Shown here: positions 12,161 through 24,817 of the stretch, piece after piece
Position numbering within the stretch: position 1 is the first letter of the stretch
How the letters are laid out: each line of letters opens with the position of its first letter
Origin: Balanoglossus misakiensis
Lineage: Eukaryota > Hemichordata
Direction: 5' to 3'
NCBI GenBank assembly: GCA_040954595.2
Contig: CM082590.2
Coordinates: 9,114,001 to 9,178,000 of the forward strand
DNA: 64,000 bases
Position numbers and translations under genes: made by a program
Notes under the pieces: model-generated
Told to the model about the DNA's origin: nothing
What the model saw: only the letters and a program-made list of their open reading frames with translations
Database searches by the model: none

Positions 12161-13760
12161 CCAAAAGGTCCATTTGTATATATAATATACATAAGAAATG
12201 GGATTTCCACATTTGCACGCACCAAAACTTGTATGAGAATGAAACGAACAATATCAATGAAACCTACATTGACAATCAGGCGATTAACATAGGTAATTTT
12301 AGAACCAAAAACTATCGCGCACTGACATTATCTGGCTATCGACGATTTAGGAATCAGCTGTTCAGACAGCGGATTGGAGTACATGACGGATTTCTGATGC
12401 GTTCACTCAAACAACATGAGTGTGTTGTTGTAGGAGTGAAGTGGGCGTAACCACAAGAAGCCCTAGATTGTAAACAGTTGTAATCAGTGTAGGGCTTCGA
12501 GTGGTTGACTTGAGGGCCTAACCGGACAGACCCCTTCGAACCCTGAAGGCTGGACAGCTACGTTAAACCTTATCTCTGATCGACAGGGCCGGGCTGTGTG
12601 ATTTTATACCGACTACTATACAAGTATGCTGTTGTTGGATGCCCTATAGCGCTAGCGCAGCTTCGCAATGTCAACATAACAACATCATATCAAATGATGC
12701 AAAAATAGAATCTCACCGCAGTTTTCCTGTGAATTCAGTCTGCTACCACAAAGCGTGAAGATTTGGCAACCAATATAGAAACCGCGGACGATTGTTGAGT
12801 GGACTTAGTGAAAGTTTGAGGCAATTTCGGGCTATACGCGAACTTCTAGGACGTCTCCGTACTCAAGTACATGTAAACAATCGATACACGTGTGTTTAAG
12901 GTCAAAGGTCAATAGTGCGCCCCTAGTGGTGATACGCGCTGATGCTTCCTTTTTCTCAAGTGACTAGCCAGCGCATGCGCCAGACTTTCATTCGCCTGGA
13001 TTATTTTCACCTAGCTAAAGAGTCTGAAAAATACTCAAGACTATGGTCAGACTCCTTAGCTTTGGGTAATGAATTAAGACTAGTTAAATCGTACTATTTT
13101 CATGACCCTCACCACTTTTTACATTTTATAGAAGTGTATTTATCGACTTTGGTACATGTACATGAAATTAAAATAATAATACATGTAATAACTTTATTTC
13201 AGGACATATGCAAGACACAAAAGTGTGCGCAAAAACCCATACATGTATACAAAACAGTAATAAAAAGTTGTAGAAACGAATATTTTAAAATACATAGTAC
13301 TTCTAAACCTTTTAAATACGTTTGGAATAAAACTGAGTATACGAGGTTTTTAATGTTAAAATGAGTACATTTCACTCTTATTTAGGCGCTCATGGAAATT
13401 GAACGTTGCTTTGCGTCTAAGAGCCTCAAAGGTAGAATTGAATTCGAGAGAAACATAGTAAAGGCACTACAATCGCGAGCGTTTCTAATCAATATACGGA
13501 AAGCAATATGCCACTCTAGGGTTATTTAAAAAGATTTGTTTGTATAGGAAGACTAAAGTTGAGATCAATGCATATTAGTGCAGAAACTTATGAATGATGG
13601 GAAAAGCAAGACGTTATGTTAAAAAAATTAAACTCGCAAATCTGGCAAATTATGTTGGCGAGGAGCAGGTTGAGTTTCAATATAGTCGTTTCAATCTTTG
13701 GTTTATCGACAAGTTCAGTATTGTCATCGCAAAGCCTTGGCAACGGTTGTCAAGATATAA
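12161..13760. other. Intergenic, no supported gene
   Basis: Open frames of 60-140 codons occur (for example 12,229-12,450 and 12,942-13,364), but they have no recognisable domain, no clear splice context and a composition like the flanks. A phrase near 12,630 (TTGGATGCCCTATA) is the reverse complement of one found near 5,325, so part of this stretch belongs to the dispersed repeat mosaic. Confidence 0.5.
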
Positions 13761-14268
13761 CGAGCGCCCTCTTGCAACAGTTATCAACGTAAAAGCTTCC
13801 CTTTTGTTCAAGTCAACCCTCTCCTGTTGTCAAATTGTCACGATCGCCCTCTTGCAACAGTTATCAACGTAAAAGCTTCCCTTTTGTTCAAGTCAACCCT
13901 CTCCTGTTGTCAAATTATCACGATCGCCCTCTTGCAACAGTTATCAACTTAAAAACATCCCTTTTGTTCAAGTCAACCCTCTCCTGTTGTCAAATTATCA
14001 CGATCGCCCTCTTGCAACAGTTATCAACGTAAAAGCTTCCCTTTTGTTCAAGTCAACCCTCTCCTGTTGTCAAATTGTCACGATCGCCCTCTTGCAACAG
14101 TTATCAACTTAAAAACATCCCTTTTGTTCAAGTCAACCCTCTCCTGTTGTCAAATTGTCACGATCGCCCTCTTGCAACAGTTATCAACGTAAAAGCCTCC
14201 CTTTTGTTCAAGTCAACCCTCTCCTGTTGTCAAATTATCACGATCGCCCTCTTGCAACAGTTATCAGC
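13761..14268. repeat. 80-bp tandem repeat, 6.3 copies
   Basis: The unit starts CGATCGCCCTCTTGCAACAG, continues TTATCAACGTAAAAGCTTCC and CTTTTGTTCAAGTCAACCCT, and ends CTCCTGTTGTCAAATTGTCA. Starts fall at 13,761, 13,841, 13,921, 14,001, 14,081, 14,161 and 14,241, an exact 80-bp period. Two unit variants alternate (AACGTAAAAGCTTCC and AACTTAAAAACATCC), which suggests duplication of multi-unit blocks. Confidence 0.97.
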
Positions 14269-15061
14269 ATTACGTTGTTTCACGTCGTAAGACTTAGGGT
14301 AATTTAACTTTTAGGACCGTTTTTTTTCACAGCATGGTGAGATAAACATTTTCCTTGCTATCAGAAATTAGTAAGTGGTTTAATTTTTATATTTTTCTAG
14401 TAAATAAAACAAGGTACTTACCTATTTATAAGTTGTGTATTTGACTGTCCAGATTTGTGAGTTCATCATAGTACTTTATCATTGAAGAAAGTTCACACAA
14501 ATTTTGCTCAGAGGACTTCACTTACAGCCATGATTGGGGCAGCGTCCAATATGATTTCCCTTATTCTAGATGGAATTGACACAGAATTAATTATTTTCTC
14601 TGTTCATAATTCAAATATGTCTGAAGTACGTTGTATGATTTTTAATTGATTGTTATATAACCACAAGACAACTTCGTAGAATCAGTCAACTTTTATTTAC
14701 AACTTCGGTTTACAAATAAAACATCTCTCTGAAATAACTTAGTTTCTCTTGAGTATTCTAATAACTCCAAAATGTCAAGAAACACAAAGCAAATTGTTAC
14801 ATCAACGAGGCATTGCAAACTGTCATAACTAATAATACTGCTTGTAATAAACATTGGTGGAATTGAACATAAAACAAGGTAAATTGAACTGTGATACAGT
14901 TTCAAGAAGTTTCAATTCTGTTGAGGAAAAAGAATATTTATTTGTTTACATCTGTAATTTGAATGAAAAAAAAACGAATCTCAAAAGACAGCAAGTTTCC
15001 TCTGCTCAATGTACTCTAAGTTCTATTTGCTGGAAATCAAATAAAAAACTGACTTACTGTC
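14269..15061. other. Intergenic, no gene seen
   Basis: AT-rich sequence with two frames of about 70-80 codons on opposite strands. Neither has a recognisable motif. Confidence 0.4.
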
Positions 15062-15243
15062 TTAAAGGTATACGGTCACCTATACAAATTTAGCGACAGT
15101 TACCATGGTAAATCGAGATCTAACCAATCACAGATTTTCAGTGGGTGGCACACGCGAAAATAAAGCGTTCTTTAGAACACTCAAATACGCCATTTCAACT
15201 ATATATGGCGATATGTAAATTGGAGGTGACCGTATACCTTTAA
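15062..15243. mobile_element. TTAA-flanked MITE, family 2, full copy
   Basis: The ends are TTAAAGGTATACGGTCACCT and its inverse AGGTGACCGTATACCTTTAA, an exact 20-base inverted repeat that includes TTAA on both sides. The element is 182 bp long and has no coding capacity. The TTAA target suggests mobilisation by a piggyBac-like transposase; that is inference from the target site alone. Related pieces lie at about 37,041-37,214, 48,486-48,560 and 61,385-61,410. Confidence 0.85.
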
Positions 15244-15780
15244 GTCACCCTTCCTTGTAATCTATCTACTCTCTCTTCAAAATTTCCTCTTTCTAATAAA
15301 CTGGAAGTTTTCATGATATACATATTATCATGTAAATGGAAGAATCCGTGATCTCTGAGTGAGAACTGCTAGAAATACTCTGTTCCAAGCCTGCTTGGAC
15401 CAGCTCCATTTTCCAGCGGGTAGTCTGCAGAACAGGTTGGGTAGTGGATTGGTTGATACTGCTAGCTGAAAAGAAAGAATTGGAATGATCTTAATTACAG
15501 TACCTCTTGATGTGAATAAATAATGTTTTTGAAAAAGATTTAGGATCTGGTTTATTTTGATACGAATATAAACAGGCAGTTTTTGTGTGTTAAACTTTGA
15601 ACGTCTTTACCATGTAGTTAGGTATATTTATGAGGACGCCCTCTTATGGTGATATTGAAAAAAATTACCCAAAATGCCGTGTATTGACACTCTGCTAAAT
15701 CTATTTCCGGAAACAAATGATCCCGGAAATCGGGCATATTTCAGCTTTGTCACCCAAACTACTCTGTTTATGTTGAAATC

Positions 15781-18264
15781 ATGGACTCTACTGAAGATCT
15801 AGGGGTGTGTTTCAACAGAAAAATTAGTCTGGTCTTCGCTGAGGACCTGCGCAAGTCTAGATTTTTGTCCTCAGATCTGACAAGTCAAAATTTGAGCTGT
15901 GAAGGTAAGGAAATTCGACATGGGGTGATTTGAGAAAGAAACATGTTTAATGTCATGTCCACAGAGACCTGGATATTGTTGATTATACGTCATGGGAGCG
16001 ACTTCGACTAATTTGCATTTTAGCATATTTATACTATTATAATGAGGCGAAAATGGCTTCACGGACTACATCATTATCTGATGGGGGAAGGCCGATGTTT
16101 ATGAGAGGGGATTATGATGAAGATGTTGATTTCAGTAGGGAAAGTAACACCCACTTTTAAAAAAGAAGAAAAACAGACACATTTCATGTCTATTTCTTTC
16201 CCTGCAGATCAAATATAACAACCAGACTTTGTTTTTATTTCAGAGTGCCACTACCTTTGGGAAGAAGCAAAATCCTCGAACAGGATAAACAAACTAAGCA
16301 ACTCTTTCAGAGAATCTACAAACATTCTCCTGCAAGAATTAGAAAAGGATAATCTCACTGGAACAGGTAAATATGGGTTGCTGCAATTAACCCTTTCTTT
16401 ACCATAGTTTGGTCCAAATCCATTGTTTTTTTTATGAAAAAGCTGGACCTCTACACACAGAAATAGGGGTGAAATATATTATATGTACTGCTTGGAGTTT
16501 GATGTGCAAAATTTGCAAACAGGTTGTACACATGATTGCCCAAGCTAACCTACTTAAAAACTTAGATCTGATCTGTACTGTAAACTGGAGTTCATTTCTG
16601 TCTTCTCACGGCTAAACTTGAATGTGTTTTTTTTTTCAGACAAGGCAACAATTTTAAACTTCTTGAACTGGAGTGGCGCAGTGTCTGTCCGAGTGGTTAC
16701 ATCAAAAACCAGAAATGCACAGCAACGACAGTTGGAGAATAGAGAAATCAGGGAACATTATGAACAGAGAAATGACAATATGAACTCGCCAGGGATTCCG
16801 TATGCAACATTACAATCTTCCACTCCGAAAAGTTCCTCTACTCAAAAACATTACAGGTATCAACAAGCACAATTGGGAAGGGAAAGTCCGGGTCAAATTT
16901 CATCAATAACTGCTAACGTTCGAGGAGATGATGTCATTAGGGATAGTGGACGTTTCGGACAGTCTCTGGTTACCAATAGTAACCACCATGATGGCAACCA
17001 TAGTGGAAATTCTTCCCATAGCAACCACCATGAAGGGAACCATCTTGGAAATTCTGTCCAGAACCACCATTGCGACGACAGCCATCTTGTGAATACATCT
17101 TGGGGTGTCCATAGCAACAACCATCGTGCAACTTCATCCGTCAAGGACAAAGAGGATATTCCTGGTTTTGTCGCGGAAGGAAAGCTGCCAAAAGATTCAG
17201 TTGAAGACGCCGCAGTTTCAGGAAATACAAGTGAAAGTGATGAATTCTGTGAGGAGGGAAACATCAGCTCACCTCTGATTCTGAATCGACAAAATTCATC
17301 ATCCACAGATGCGACTCGACAGGACTGCGAGAACTCAATAAATCTTTCATCAAGTTTGGGACCCCATAGATCTGTGGAAAAAATTATTGCTGGGGAGGGG
17401 AGTGGGGAAATAAAAATTGAAACAGATAAAAACTTAGGCGACTGCCACTATGCAAGGATTGTGAAAACAGGCGATATCGGGCCAGAAAATGGAAATGGAA
17501 ATGCCAAAGAGAGAGGGTGGATTGTAACCGAGAAAGGACCGGGTGTTGAGCAAAATTCCGACAGCCAGGAATCTTCCGCGTATTTGCAGTGGGGCGACAT
17601 GCACACAGAACAGTCTCACAGCTCACAGCTAAATCATTCAACTCCGGATTTAGAGAAGTTTTACATGCACAGCTCAGGGTCTGTATCCTACAATCCAAAT
17701 ACCGACGCCGATGGAACATTGGGTGGCACTGAAACTGTGGAGAGAATATTCAAAGTGATGCCACCGCCGGGAAAACGTAAGCGCGTGGAAATCTCCGACG
17801 CTGTCAAACGAAGTCTGTGTGAGTACAAGAGGTCGAACCCTCATGAATCGTACGCCAAAGTCGTACAATACGCGAAACAAGAACACAACATGGAGATCGG
17901 TCGAAGCACGGTCTACGAGATTCTGAAGGAGAAGGACAAATGGCTGAACATGACGAACGCAAGCCCGACCGTCATGCGTCATAAAGCGCCGAAATTTCCG
18001 AAACTGGAAGAAGCGCTCATATTGTGGCTGCGCGACATCGATTACGTGACGTTCCCGATAAGCGACGAAATGCTGCGAAGGAAAGCGAAGGAGTTTGGTG
18101 AACAGCTCGGCATTACAAACTTCGCGTATTCCAATGGTTGGCTAACGAACATGAAAATTCGATTTGGATTCCTGCGGAAAAGAAAGCAGACTTCCGGCAG
18201 CAGTTTGCCAGCCAGGAAAGAGAATTCCGTGACCAATCAAAGCGAAGGAAGTGAAAACAAGTGA
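15781..18264 (+). CDS. Gene A: WEEAK-module protein with CENP-B-type helix-turn-helix
   Basis: Three exons give 623 residues: 15,781-15,904, 16,244-16,366 and 16,640-18,264. All introns are GT-AG in phase 1. Residues 1-41 contain KISLVFAEDL. Exon 2 (41 residues) begins ECHYLWEEAK. Exon 3 opens DKATILNFLNWSGAVSVRV. A long acidic, Asn/His-rich linker with NHHDGNHSGN-like repeats follows, and a SUMO-consensus GEIKIETD lies near 17,406. From about residue 457, KRKRVEISDAVKRSL to STVYEILKEKDKW matches the CENP-B N-terminal/psq-type helix-turn-helix. From about 536, LEEALILWLRD to SNGWLTNMKIRFGF matches the CENP-B/Tc5 second helix-turn-helix. No DDE nuclease follows, so this looks like a captured Tigger/pogo DNA-binding part. 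A nuclear DNA-binding role is inferred. AATAAA lies at 18,702. The start is the first ATG in frame with the shared module. Confidence 0.85.
16387..16475. mobile_element. TTAA MITE family 1, copy in gene A intron 2
   Basis: A diverged copy of the approximately 90-bp element seen best at 58,600-58,692 (TTAACCCTTTC at one end, GGGGTGAAA at the other, GTCCAAATCCATTG inside). It begins 20 bp after the exon 2 donor. Confidence 0.75.
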
Positions 18265-18701
18265 GGGGAGGGGGGGGGATGTTATCAATGATAGAGGGTA
18301 CTAAACACAAAATGCAACTGATTCCTGGAGAGAGCATTTCAGTGAATGGTAATTTGTCAAATTCCACCTGCAAGAATCACTTTGAGATCTATGTTGTCTC
18401 ACTCCACTTGTACTAAACAAAAAAGTCAGAATTTACAAATTCAATGTACATGTTCTATTATTTTATACCATGGAGGGAATACTCAACTACCAAGCTTATC
18501 TAACAACTCAAAAAGCATGGAAAATAGACCGTGGACTCGTCACTCAGCAAAATATCATTATCAATAATATAAAAGGATCTTTACAAGTTTGCTACTTCAA
18601 GGCAAATTTCAGGCCTTGCCATTACCTCATGTTGATGTGTAATGTTCTGGCCAGTATTTTATCAGGTTTATTTCTTGAAAAATTTAATGATGTAAAAATG
18701 T

Positions 18702-18707
18702 AATAAA
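18702..18707 (+). terminator. Polyadenylation signal of gene A
   Basis: AATAAA lies 438 bp after the stop codon of gene A and just before a (GTAT)n tract. Confidence 0.6.
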
Positions 18708-18743
18708 ATCTAACATGAAGAAATGCATTAAAAATGTTAATTG

Positions 18744-18862
18744 TATGTATGTATGTATGTATGTATGTATGTATGTATGTATGCATGTATGTATGTATGT
18801 ATGTATGTATGTATGTATGTATGTATGTATGTATGTATGTATGTATGTATGTATGTATGTAT
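18744..18862. repeat. (ATGT)n microsatellite, about 30 units
   Basis: Nearly pure tetranucleotide repeat with one ATGC unit at about 18,781. Because four bases repeat over three reading frames without a stop, it creates spurious open frames on both strands. Confidence 0.97.
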
Positions 18863-18983
18863 GTCATGTTTCCATAAATATTTTATTATTATAGCTGAAT
18901 TGACTTCTGTCCTTATTTCATGCGCAAGTGCCAGTTTAAATCACAACTTATTTGAGTATAATCAATGAAAATTCAACTGTTTG

Positions 18984-19000
18984 TGACGTCAGCTATAAAT
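18984..19000 (+). promoter_or_regulatory. Possible core promoter of gene B: CRE plus TATA-like box
   Basis: A palindromic TGACGTCA (18,984-18,991) is followed directly by GCTATAAATCC, a TATA-like motif about 180 bp before the ATG of gene B. The spacing is compatible with a start near 19,025. This is a motif match only; no transcript evidence is available. Confidence 0.4.
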
Positions 19001-19181
19001 CCAGGGTTGCTTATCGATTTGACCCCTCGCTGACCTCTGAGGCCAGGCACCAATTACCCATCGTGCTGTGCGACACCTTCACCCTTAAAGATGACTTCCG
19101 GGTCTGCTTCCGGGTTGGTAATGTACTAACTGTCCAAACGGAAAACACTGTTTTTAAAGAAAGTTTGTCACTGCCACGGAG

Positions 19182-22100
19182 ATGGAGGCGTCTAGTGATA
19201 TTGAACTATCAATCTGCAAGAAGATCAAGCTGGTTTTTGTTGAAGATCCTGCCAAGTTATGGCCACAGTGTCGAAATGAGAACGCCCTATCGAGTCTCAC
19301 TCCTCAAGGTACTGTACACGTTTCGTCTTTCAAACAGGTTTACTCGCATGGTACCGCACTGGATTTTTATATTGAAAGGTCAGGGACAGTCAGACATGGG
19401 CCCTCGTTGCAATGGAAGTACACGATTGTATCTTAAACGTATGATCTTTGAACGGTAGAGTACTTGCCCCCCCCCCCCCCCCCCCTTGTTCGACAGCAAC
19501 TGAGTACGAGTTCGAAAACTACATAGTTTAGGCCTTGAAAAAAAGTTTGGCAACGTTATCGCCTAAAGTAATATGTCGAGCAACAATCGATGTGTCGGCA
19601 ACGATAAATATGTTGCTCCATTTCCACAAATCGTGTTCATTTAGAATCAAAAATATCCGCATAGCTTACATGGCCTAAATGAACGTGATTGTAGTTAGCC
19701 TCCGATTCATCTTCGGATTCGACGAGCTGAATATCGCCCAGTTTATGCAGGAAATGAAATGTTATCTATAAATTGAGATAACGTGGTCATATTTCCATGC
19801 TTCAAAAGGTTTCCCCAACTAAAGGGTTGTGTTTAAAATCAGTTGCAATGCCTAGTTTACTTTCAATTTCATGTACTTGAAACTGAATCCAGAACTGAAA
19901 CCGAATCTGAAACTAACGCCAGGATCGTCCTGTCCTACCATAGACAATGCATGGTAGTGGATTTCTGTTAATTTAATTATTAAAAGTTCACTACAGATTC
20001 CGCAAAAAAACTTAAACACTTGTCTTTTCCACAATTTCAGACTGTGAGTACATCTGGGAAGAAGTAAAATATGCGGATAAAATCAGGAAATTGGGCGACT
20101 ACTTTGAAGAGAGCAGTAAAATGCTTCTACAACAACTACTGGCGGATCAACTTTCTCAGAAAGGTAAAGTTTCTTTAAATCATTGTAGAAATGTTCAATG
20201 CACATTGGTTAGTCATTACAGCATCCATACAGTGTACAAGAATTCACTTTTTAACAACTCCAGTCCTGACGTCACACATATAGTGTTTAGAAGCTGAATG
20301 CTAAACATTTGCTTACTGTATGAACAAAGGAGAAACCAAATATACCTGGTACTTTCTAGTCAACCCTTCCTACATATCAACTTACCACATGGAAAAAAAC
20401 TTAAACTGATACCCAGTTAAAATCTATGAACAAAAACTTCAGCATCTGTTCACACTATGAGCTATTAGTTAATCGTGTGGTAGCGAGCACAGGAAATGAT
20501 GACATCGCTGTAACTATGGAGACAGGGAACGATGTAAGTAATGTGTTCTTTGTCTGGTGTAGAGTAGATACCTTTGGTGTTGGGTTATGGCATGATTGTG
20601 ATTTAGTACTCTTTCTTGATTCTGGGACTCCTGCATGTGTCATATTGGTGTTTGGTTTAGTGTGTAGATGCATGCTGCACTGTAGTAGATGGGATTTTGT
20701 TCAAATGTTATCTTTACTGAAAATATGCAACTGAGCTGAAAATGCAGAATAATTACAATCTCATTTGCATGTTCCTTTCTGTTTGTAAAGGAAACATTGT
20801 TGCTGTATTTGGAAGATATCAAATCTTTGCCAACCTGGACCAGATGTTTAAGACTGTTTGTATTTATTTATTGCAATATATCAATTCATGTAAAAATTCT
20901 TTTTCATTCCACAGGAAAGAAGGACTGAAGGCAAAAGACAAATAGACGGATCCAGGAATCAAAGGAGTGAATTTTGGAAAATCTGTTCATTATTTCTAGA
21001 CATTCAAGTTTTCATCATCCCAGAATGCAAATTGAACAATTTCTGAACACGGACAATATCAGACTTTCTCTCATATTATTCAAATTATTTATTATCATAC
21101 TAGTTAAATTCATGTAAATATTTATTTATTATGTAGTGTGATTATTATATTACACTACAATACAAGTACATTTTCAAAAATAAAGTTTTTATTCAAATAA
21201 ATGAAAATAAAGTATATTTTTCTGCAATGTATACTGCATTGGTCTCTTTTAAAGTTAAACACCAATAAAGTACTTGATTCACTAGTCAACCCCCTGTTCC
21301 TCGAAACTGTAATCATATTACATTTTTTTGTATCCACATCCACCACTAACAATATTAGTTTTATCAATTTATATCAAATTATAATTCTTTCCAGCAGCCT
21401 GCCCTTTGACCCCCCCCCCCCCCCATCGCATCTGCTACACAACTCAGTATGAATCTGAATCTGAAAATAGGGGAAACTATGGGGTCACCTTGGGGTCACC
21501 AGTACACGTGCATGCATAAGCCACTGTCGCTGGCCGGGACGGGTTTTCTTGTACCATGAAAGTCATTTCAACATGATTTTTTCTTACAAATGATTCAGAA
21601 AAGAACTGCACTGTCAAAAACTTTCAAAAAGACTGACGCTGCGCTGCACGAACGACCCGACGTACGCGGACGTCTGGTCGCTAGTCGTACGCCTGGCCTA
21701 CACACATCAAAACAAAATGTCCCAGTGTTTACACTTACCGAAAAACAGTTCACACGTGCTACTCCATCACGAAATGATACCTCTGCTTCTTCCCTGACCT
21801 GCTTCTCTCGATCCCTTTCATTCTAAATGTTTACTCTCCTCCGTACTCCTTCACATTCTTGCCCGACCCGATATTTCTCGACTGACCTACGGAACGCCCA
21901 CTTTTTGTTTTGGCCGCCATGTTGATGTTGATACTTGAATTGCGCATGCGTTCTCCTTCAGCCAATCACGTCGCGTTCCGCAACTACAAAGCTAACTTTT
22001 GTTTTTACAATTATTGAAAATGTTTTAAAAGTAGTATTTTAATCGGGGTTGTAGAAATTTTATACTTCTGAAAACAAAATAAAGTCCTATTTCCCCTGTA

Positions 22101-24486
22101 CTTACTTGTATGTTCATATATCCCAATTTAATTGACTTATGCATTGTTGCAAAATGTTTTCAACTATTGGAACTTTAAAAACTTAAAAAAAGAAAGTATT
22201 TGATGATTAAATACATTTTTATAACAATTTTTGTATTTGTAAACCCTTGTTTTTGCAGATAAAACCACACTTCTGAACTTTCTCTGTGAGAGTGGAGCTG
22301 TCAACATCCGGATGGTGTCATTACATCAGGAAACTCCAGCGCTGTTTTCCGGACAGTTGGAAGCGACACAGAGATCCACGGCAAACAGGAGATTAGCCAG
22401 AATGGGCACTCACAAAAAGGGAAGGCCGAGATTGCTGCAGGCAGTCAGGGAGAGACGATTGAAAAAACGCCATGGAGACAGTGGAAGAGAGGCTGGGAAC
22501 AGTGCTCTGAGAAAAACTGGCAGCGATGATGATCGGGCAACTGTTGATGATGGAAGGAAAACTTCAGGAGATCAGAAAAGCAGAATGAAGAATGTAGACA
22601 GAAAGTTACAAGGACAGAATACTGCAAGGGACGGTTGTGCGTCAACGGATGGAGGCAGCAGAACTGTTGTCGTGGGTAACGATGGTGATTCCGTCTCCAT
22701 GGATGAAGATGATGATTGTATGTTGGTGGGTGAAGCCAGTTACCATGGTGATGAAGTTGCAACAAGAGAGAGTGTGTCTTGCGTTCCTGCAGTGGCAGAC
22801 GAAACTCTTCAACGTGAGAGGGAGGGTGTACGTCAGTCTTTGGTTGATAGCCAGGAAAGTGTGACTGAGTGTGAAAAAACTATGGTTCACAGCAAGGGAG
22901 ATGTGGTGCAGGGCCAGGGAGATGTTACCCTCAGCCACGGAAATGAGTCTGAGAGCCGGAAAGAAATTGTTCAGAGGCCGGGGCTAACAGCACAGGTCCA
23001 GGAAAATGATGTTCACAATCTGCAAAGTCAGCCATCAGATTCCAACGTTCCTAGAACTGTGCAGTGCCAAAATGAGTCTGAACATTCTGTTAGTTTAGTT
23101 CAGGATTCGACGGGTGTGCTAACTGTTGATCAATGCCAACAAAATGAAGGCCAGTGCCAGGAAAATGACAGACAAGACTGGGAAAATGAATCAAGGGCTA
23201 CTGATGCTGCATTGCACTGCCAGGGAGCCTGGTTGTCAGATAATGCAAATGTGAGTCAATGTCAGCAAAATGTGGCTCAATGTTTGGCGGAATCTGACAG
23301 ATGCCAGAGGCGCAAATCAGCAGATTTGGACCAGTGTCAAGAAAATGTGGATTGTGACAATGAAAATCGCTACTATGGAGTAAAAATCAAAGTTGAACCT
23401 CGCGATGATAATGATGATGATGGAATTTATTATTTTTCGGACAGAGAGTCGAGGACTGAACAGAGCAGGCGAAATTTGCGTAGTGATAATTTACAGTATG
23501 CTAACGACAGACAAAGTGTGTTGTGTGAAACTGATAGTTCAGCTACTCAGAGAGTTGAAAGTTCTAGTGTTTTAGTGTATCCAGCCGCATGTAGCTCAGA
23601 GACATCAAACATCACACACAGTTATGCAGAGTTTAACGACACAGCAACGAACTTTACCATTAAAAGGAAAAGACTACAGAACACAAGTAGTGGAAGAACT
23701 TCTGAAACTGGTCAGAGCATTGCTAGAAGAGATTTGAGGAGATCACACGCTCAGACAAGACAATGTGTGAACACTTACTTCAATGCTGAGCGAAGTCCGG
23801 CTCTTCAGAAACAAATCAAAACTGAACCGCAAGATGATCGACAGTATATGCCTACGTCTGACCCTGGTATCTTTGTGGAGGTACCCGACGCATCAGCTTC
23901 ACAGATTCTGCATGACATTGAACAGACCATCTTACCAAGCGAAGGTCACGGTCACCTTGACAATGCTGGGTTGCTGACCTCCAGAGACGGTTCAGTGGTG
24001 TCGCCCAATTCGTTACAGCTCGCGATTGCTGGCGTGGAATCGTTAAACACCCAAGGCGTTCCTAGCGCAGGAGAGTCGCCTCCTGCGATTGGCTGTTCAC
24101 AGCCAGGTGCACGTCCTAACCATGCAAATCAGTACACGTCGACCGCCGAGAAACCGTTTAAGTGCAGAATCTGCGGCGAACAGACGATGTGGAAAGCGAA
24201 CCATCGCCGACACATGAAGATACACACGGGAGAGAAACGCTACCAATGCGGGTACTGCGGACGTCGCTTCCCGAATAAATACAACCTCACCTGTCACATA
24301 CGAAGTCACACGGGCGAAAAACCTTTCCGCTGTGAAACGTGCGGTGTACGATTCAGTCAGAGAAGTAGTTACAACGTCCACAGGCGAAAACATACTGGGG
24401 AGAAACCTCTCAGATGTAAAATATGTAAAATAAGTTTCCCGGCCAAGTTTTATCTCATGTTGCACATGAAGGTTCATGTTCAATGA
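19182..24486 (+). CDS. Gene B: WEEAK-module protein with four C2H2 zinc fingers
   Basis: Three exons give 825 residues: 19,182-19,308, 20,041-20,163 and 22,259-24,486, with phase-1 GT-AG introns. Exon 1 contains KIKLVFVEDP. Exon 2 (123 nt) begins DCEYIWEEVKYADKIRKLGD. Exon 3 opens DKTTLLNFLCESGAVNIRM. A basic patch (KKGRPRLLQAVRERRLKKR) precedes a long polar linker with a CQ-x-N motif repeated several times (CQQNEGQCQENDRQ, CQQNVAQC, CQENVDC). Two SUMO-consensus sites, IKVEP (near 23,386) and IKTEP (near 23,815), lie in the linker. Four C2H2 fingers end the protein (24,160-24,483) with TGEK-type linkers; finger 1 has a variant CGEQTMWKANHRRH core. It is likely a sequence-specific nuclear regulator. 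AATAAA lies at 24,741. Confidence 0.85.
20915..21184 (+). other. Candidate alternative last exon of gene B
   Basis: Inside intron 2 an acceptor (TTTTCATTCCACAG, ending 20,914) would join exon 2 in phase 1 and give four more codons (G-K-K-D) and TGA at 20,926-20,928. Clustered AATAAA signals follow at 21,179. The product would be an 87-residue protein with the first two parts of the module and no zinc fingers. Only the splice and polyadenylation motifs support it. Confidence 0.3.
21185..22258. other. Rest of gene B intron 2, no gene seen
   Basis: It includes a C-run at about 21,410-21,425 and a more GC-rich patch (21,500-21,960) with a CCGCCATG phrase near 21,914 that could be an internal promoter. 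The frame at 21,590-21,826 shows no domain. Nothing else was recognised. Confidence 0.35.
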
Positions 24487-24740
24487 GTTTGAAATGTTAT
24501 GTGCATCCAGGCACGATAATTTTGATACAATTTTGTTCTGAAGGTTCATGTTCAGTGAGTGAAATTTCATGTTCATTTTGTTCTGAGGTTAATTTTGTAA
24601 TGTTTTGTAAAATTAATGAAATGCTCTGACAATGAAAATCAAGATGAAAAAAATAAGATAAACACCAATTGTATTAATTCAATTAAGACATGTTTAATGC
24701 TTTTGTACTCATCTGGTGACAAAATAATACATAAGATTAA

Positions 24741-24746
24741 AATAAA
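24741..24746 (+). terminator. Polyadenylation signal of gene B
   Basis: AATAAA lies 255 bp after the stop of gene B. Confidence 0.5.
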
Positions 24747-24817
24747 ATACACAATGAAAGATTGGATTACTATTTATGCAGTATACATGTGGATATACCA
24801 TAATCCAGCAATGTTGA

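Noticed and set aside
12942-13364. 140-codon frame on the plus strand
   Set aside because: No recognisable domain, no flanking splice or polyadenylation logic, and AT-rich composition like the intergenic flanks.
18622-18968. Open frames of repeated MYVC / YIHT residues on both strands
   Set aside because: Translation of a pure ATGT microsatellite; no stop can occur in such a repeat.
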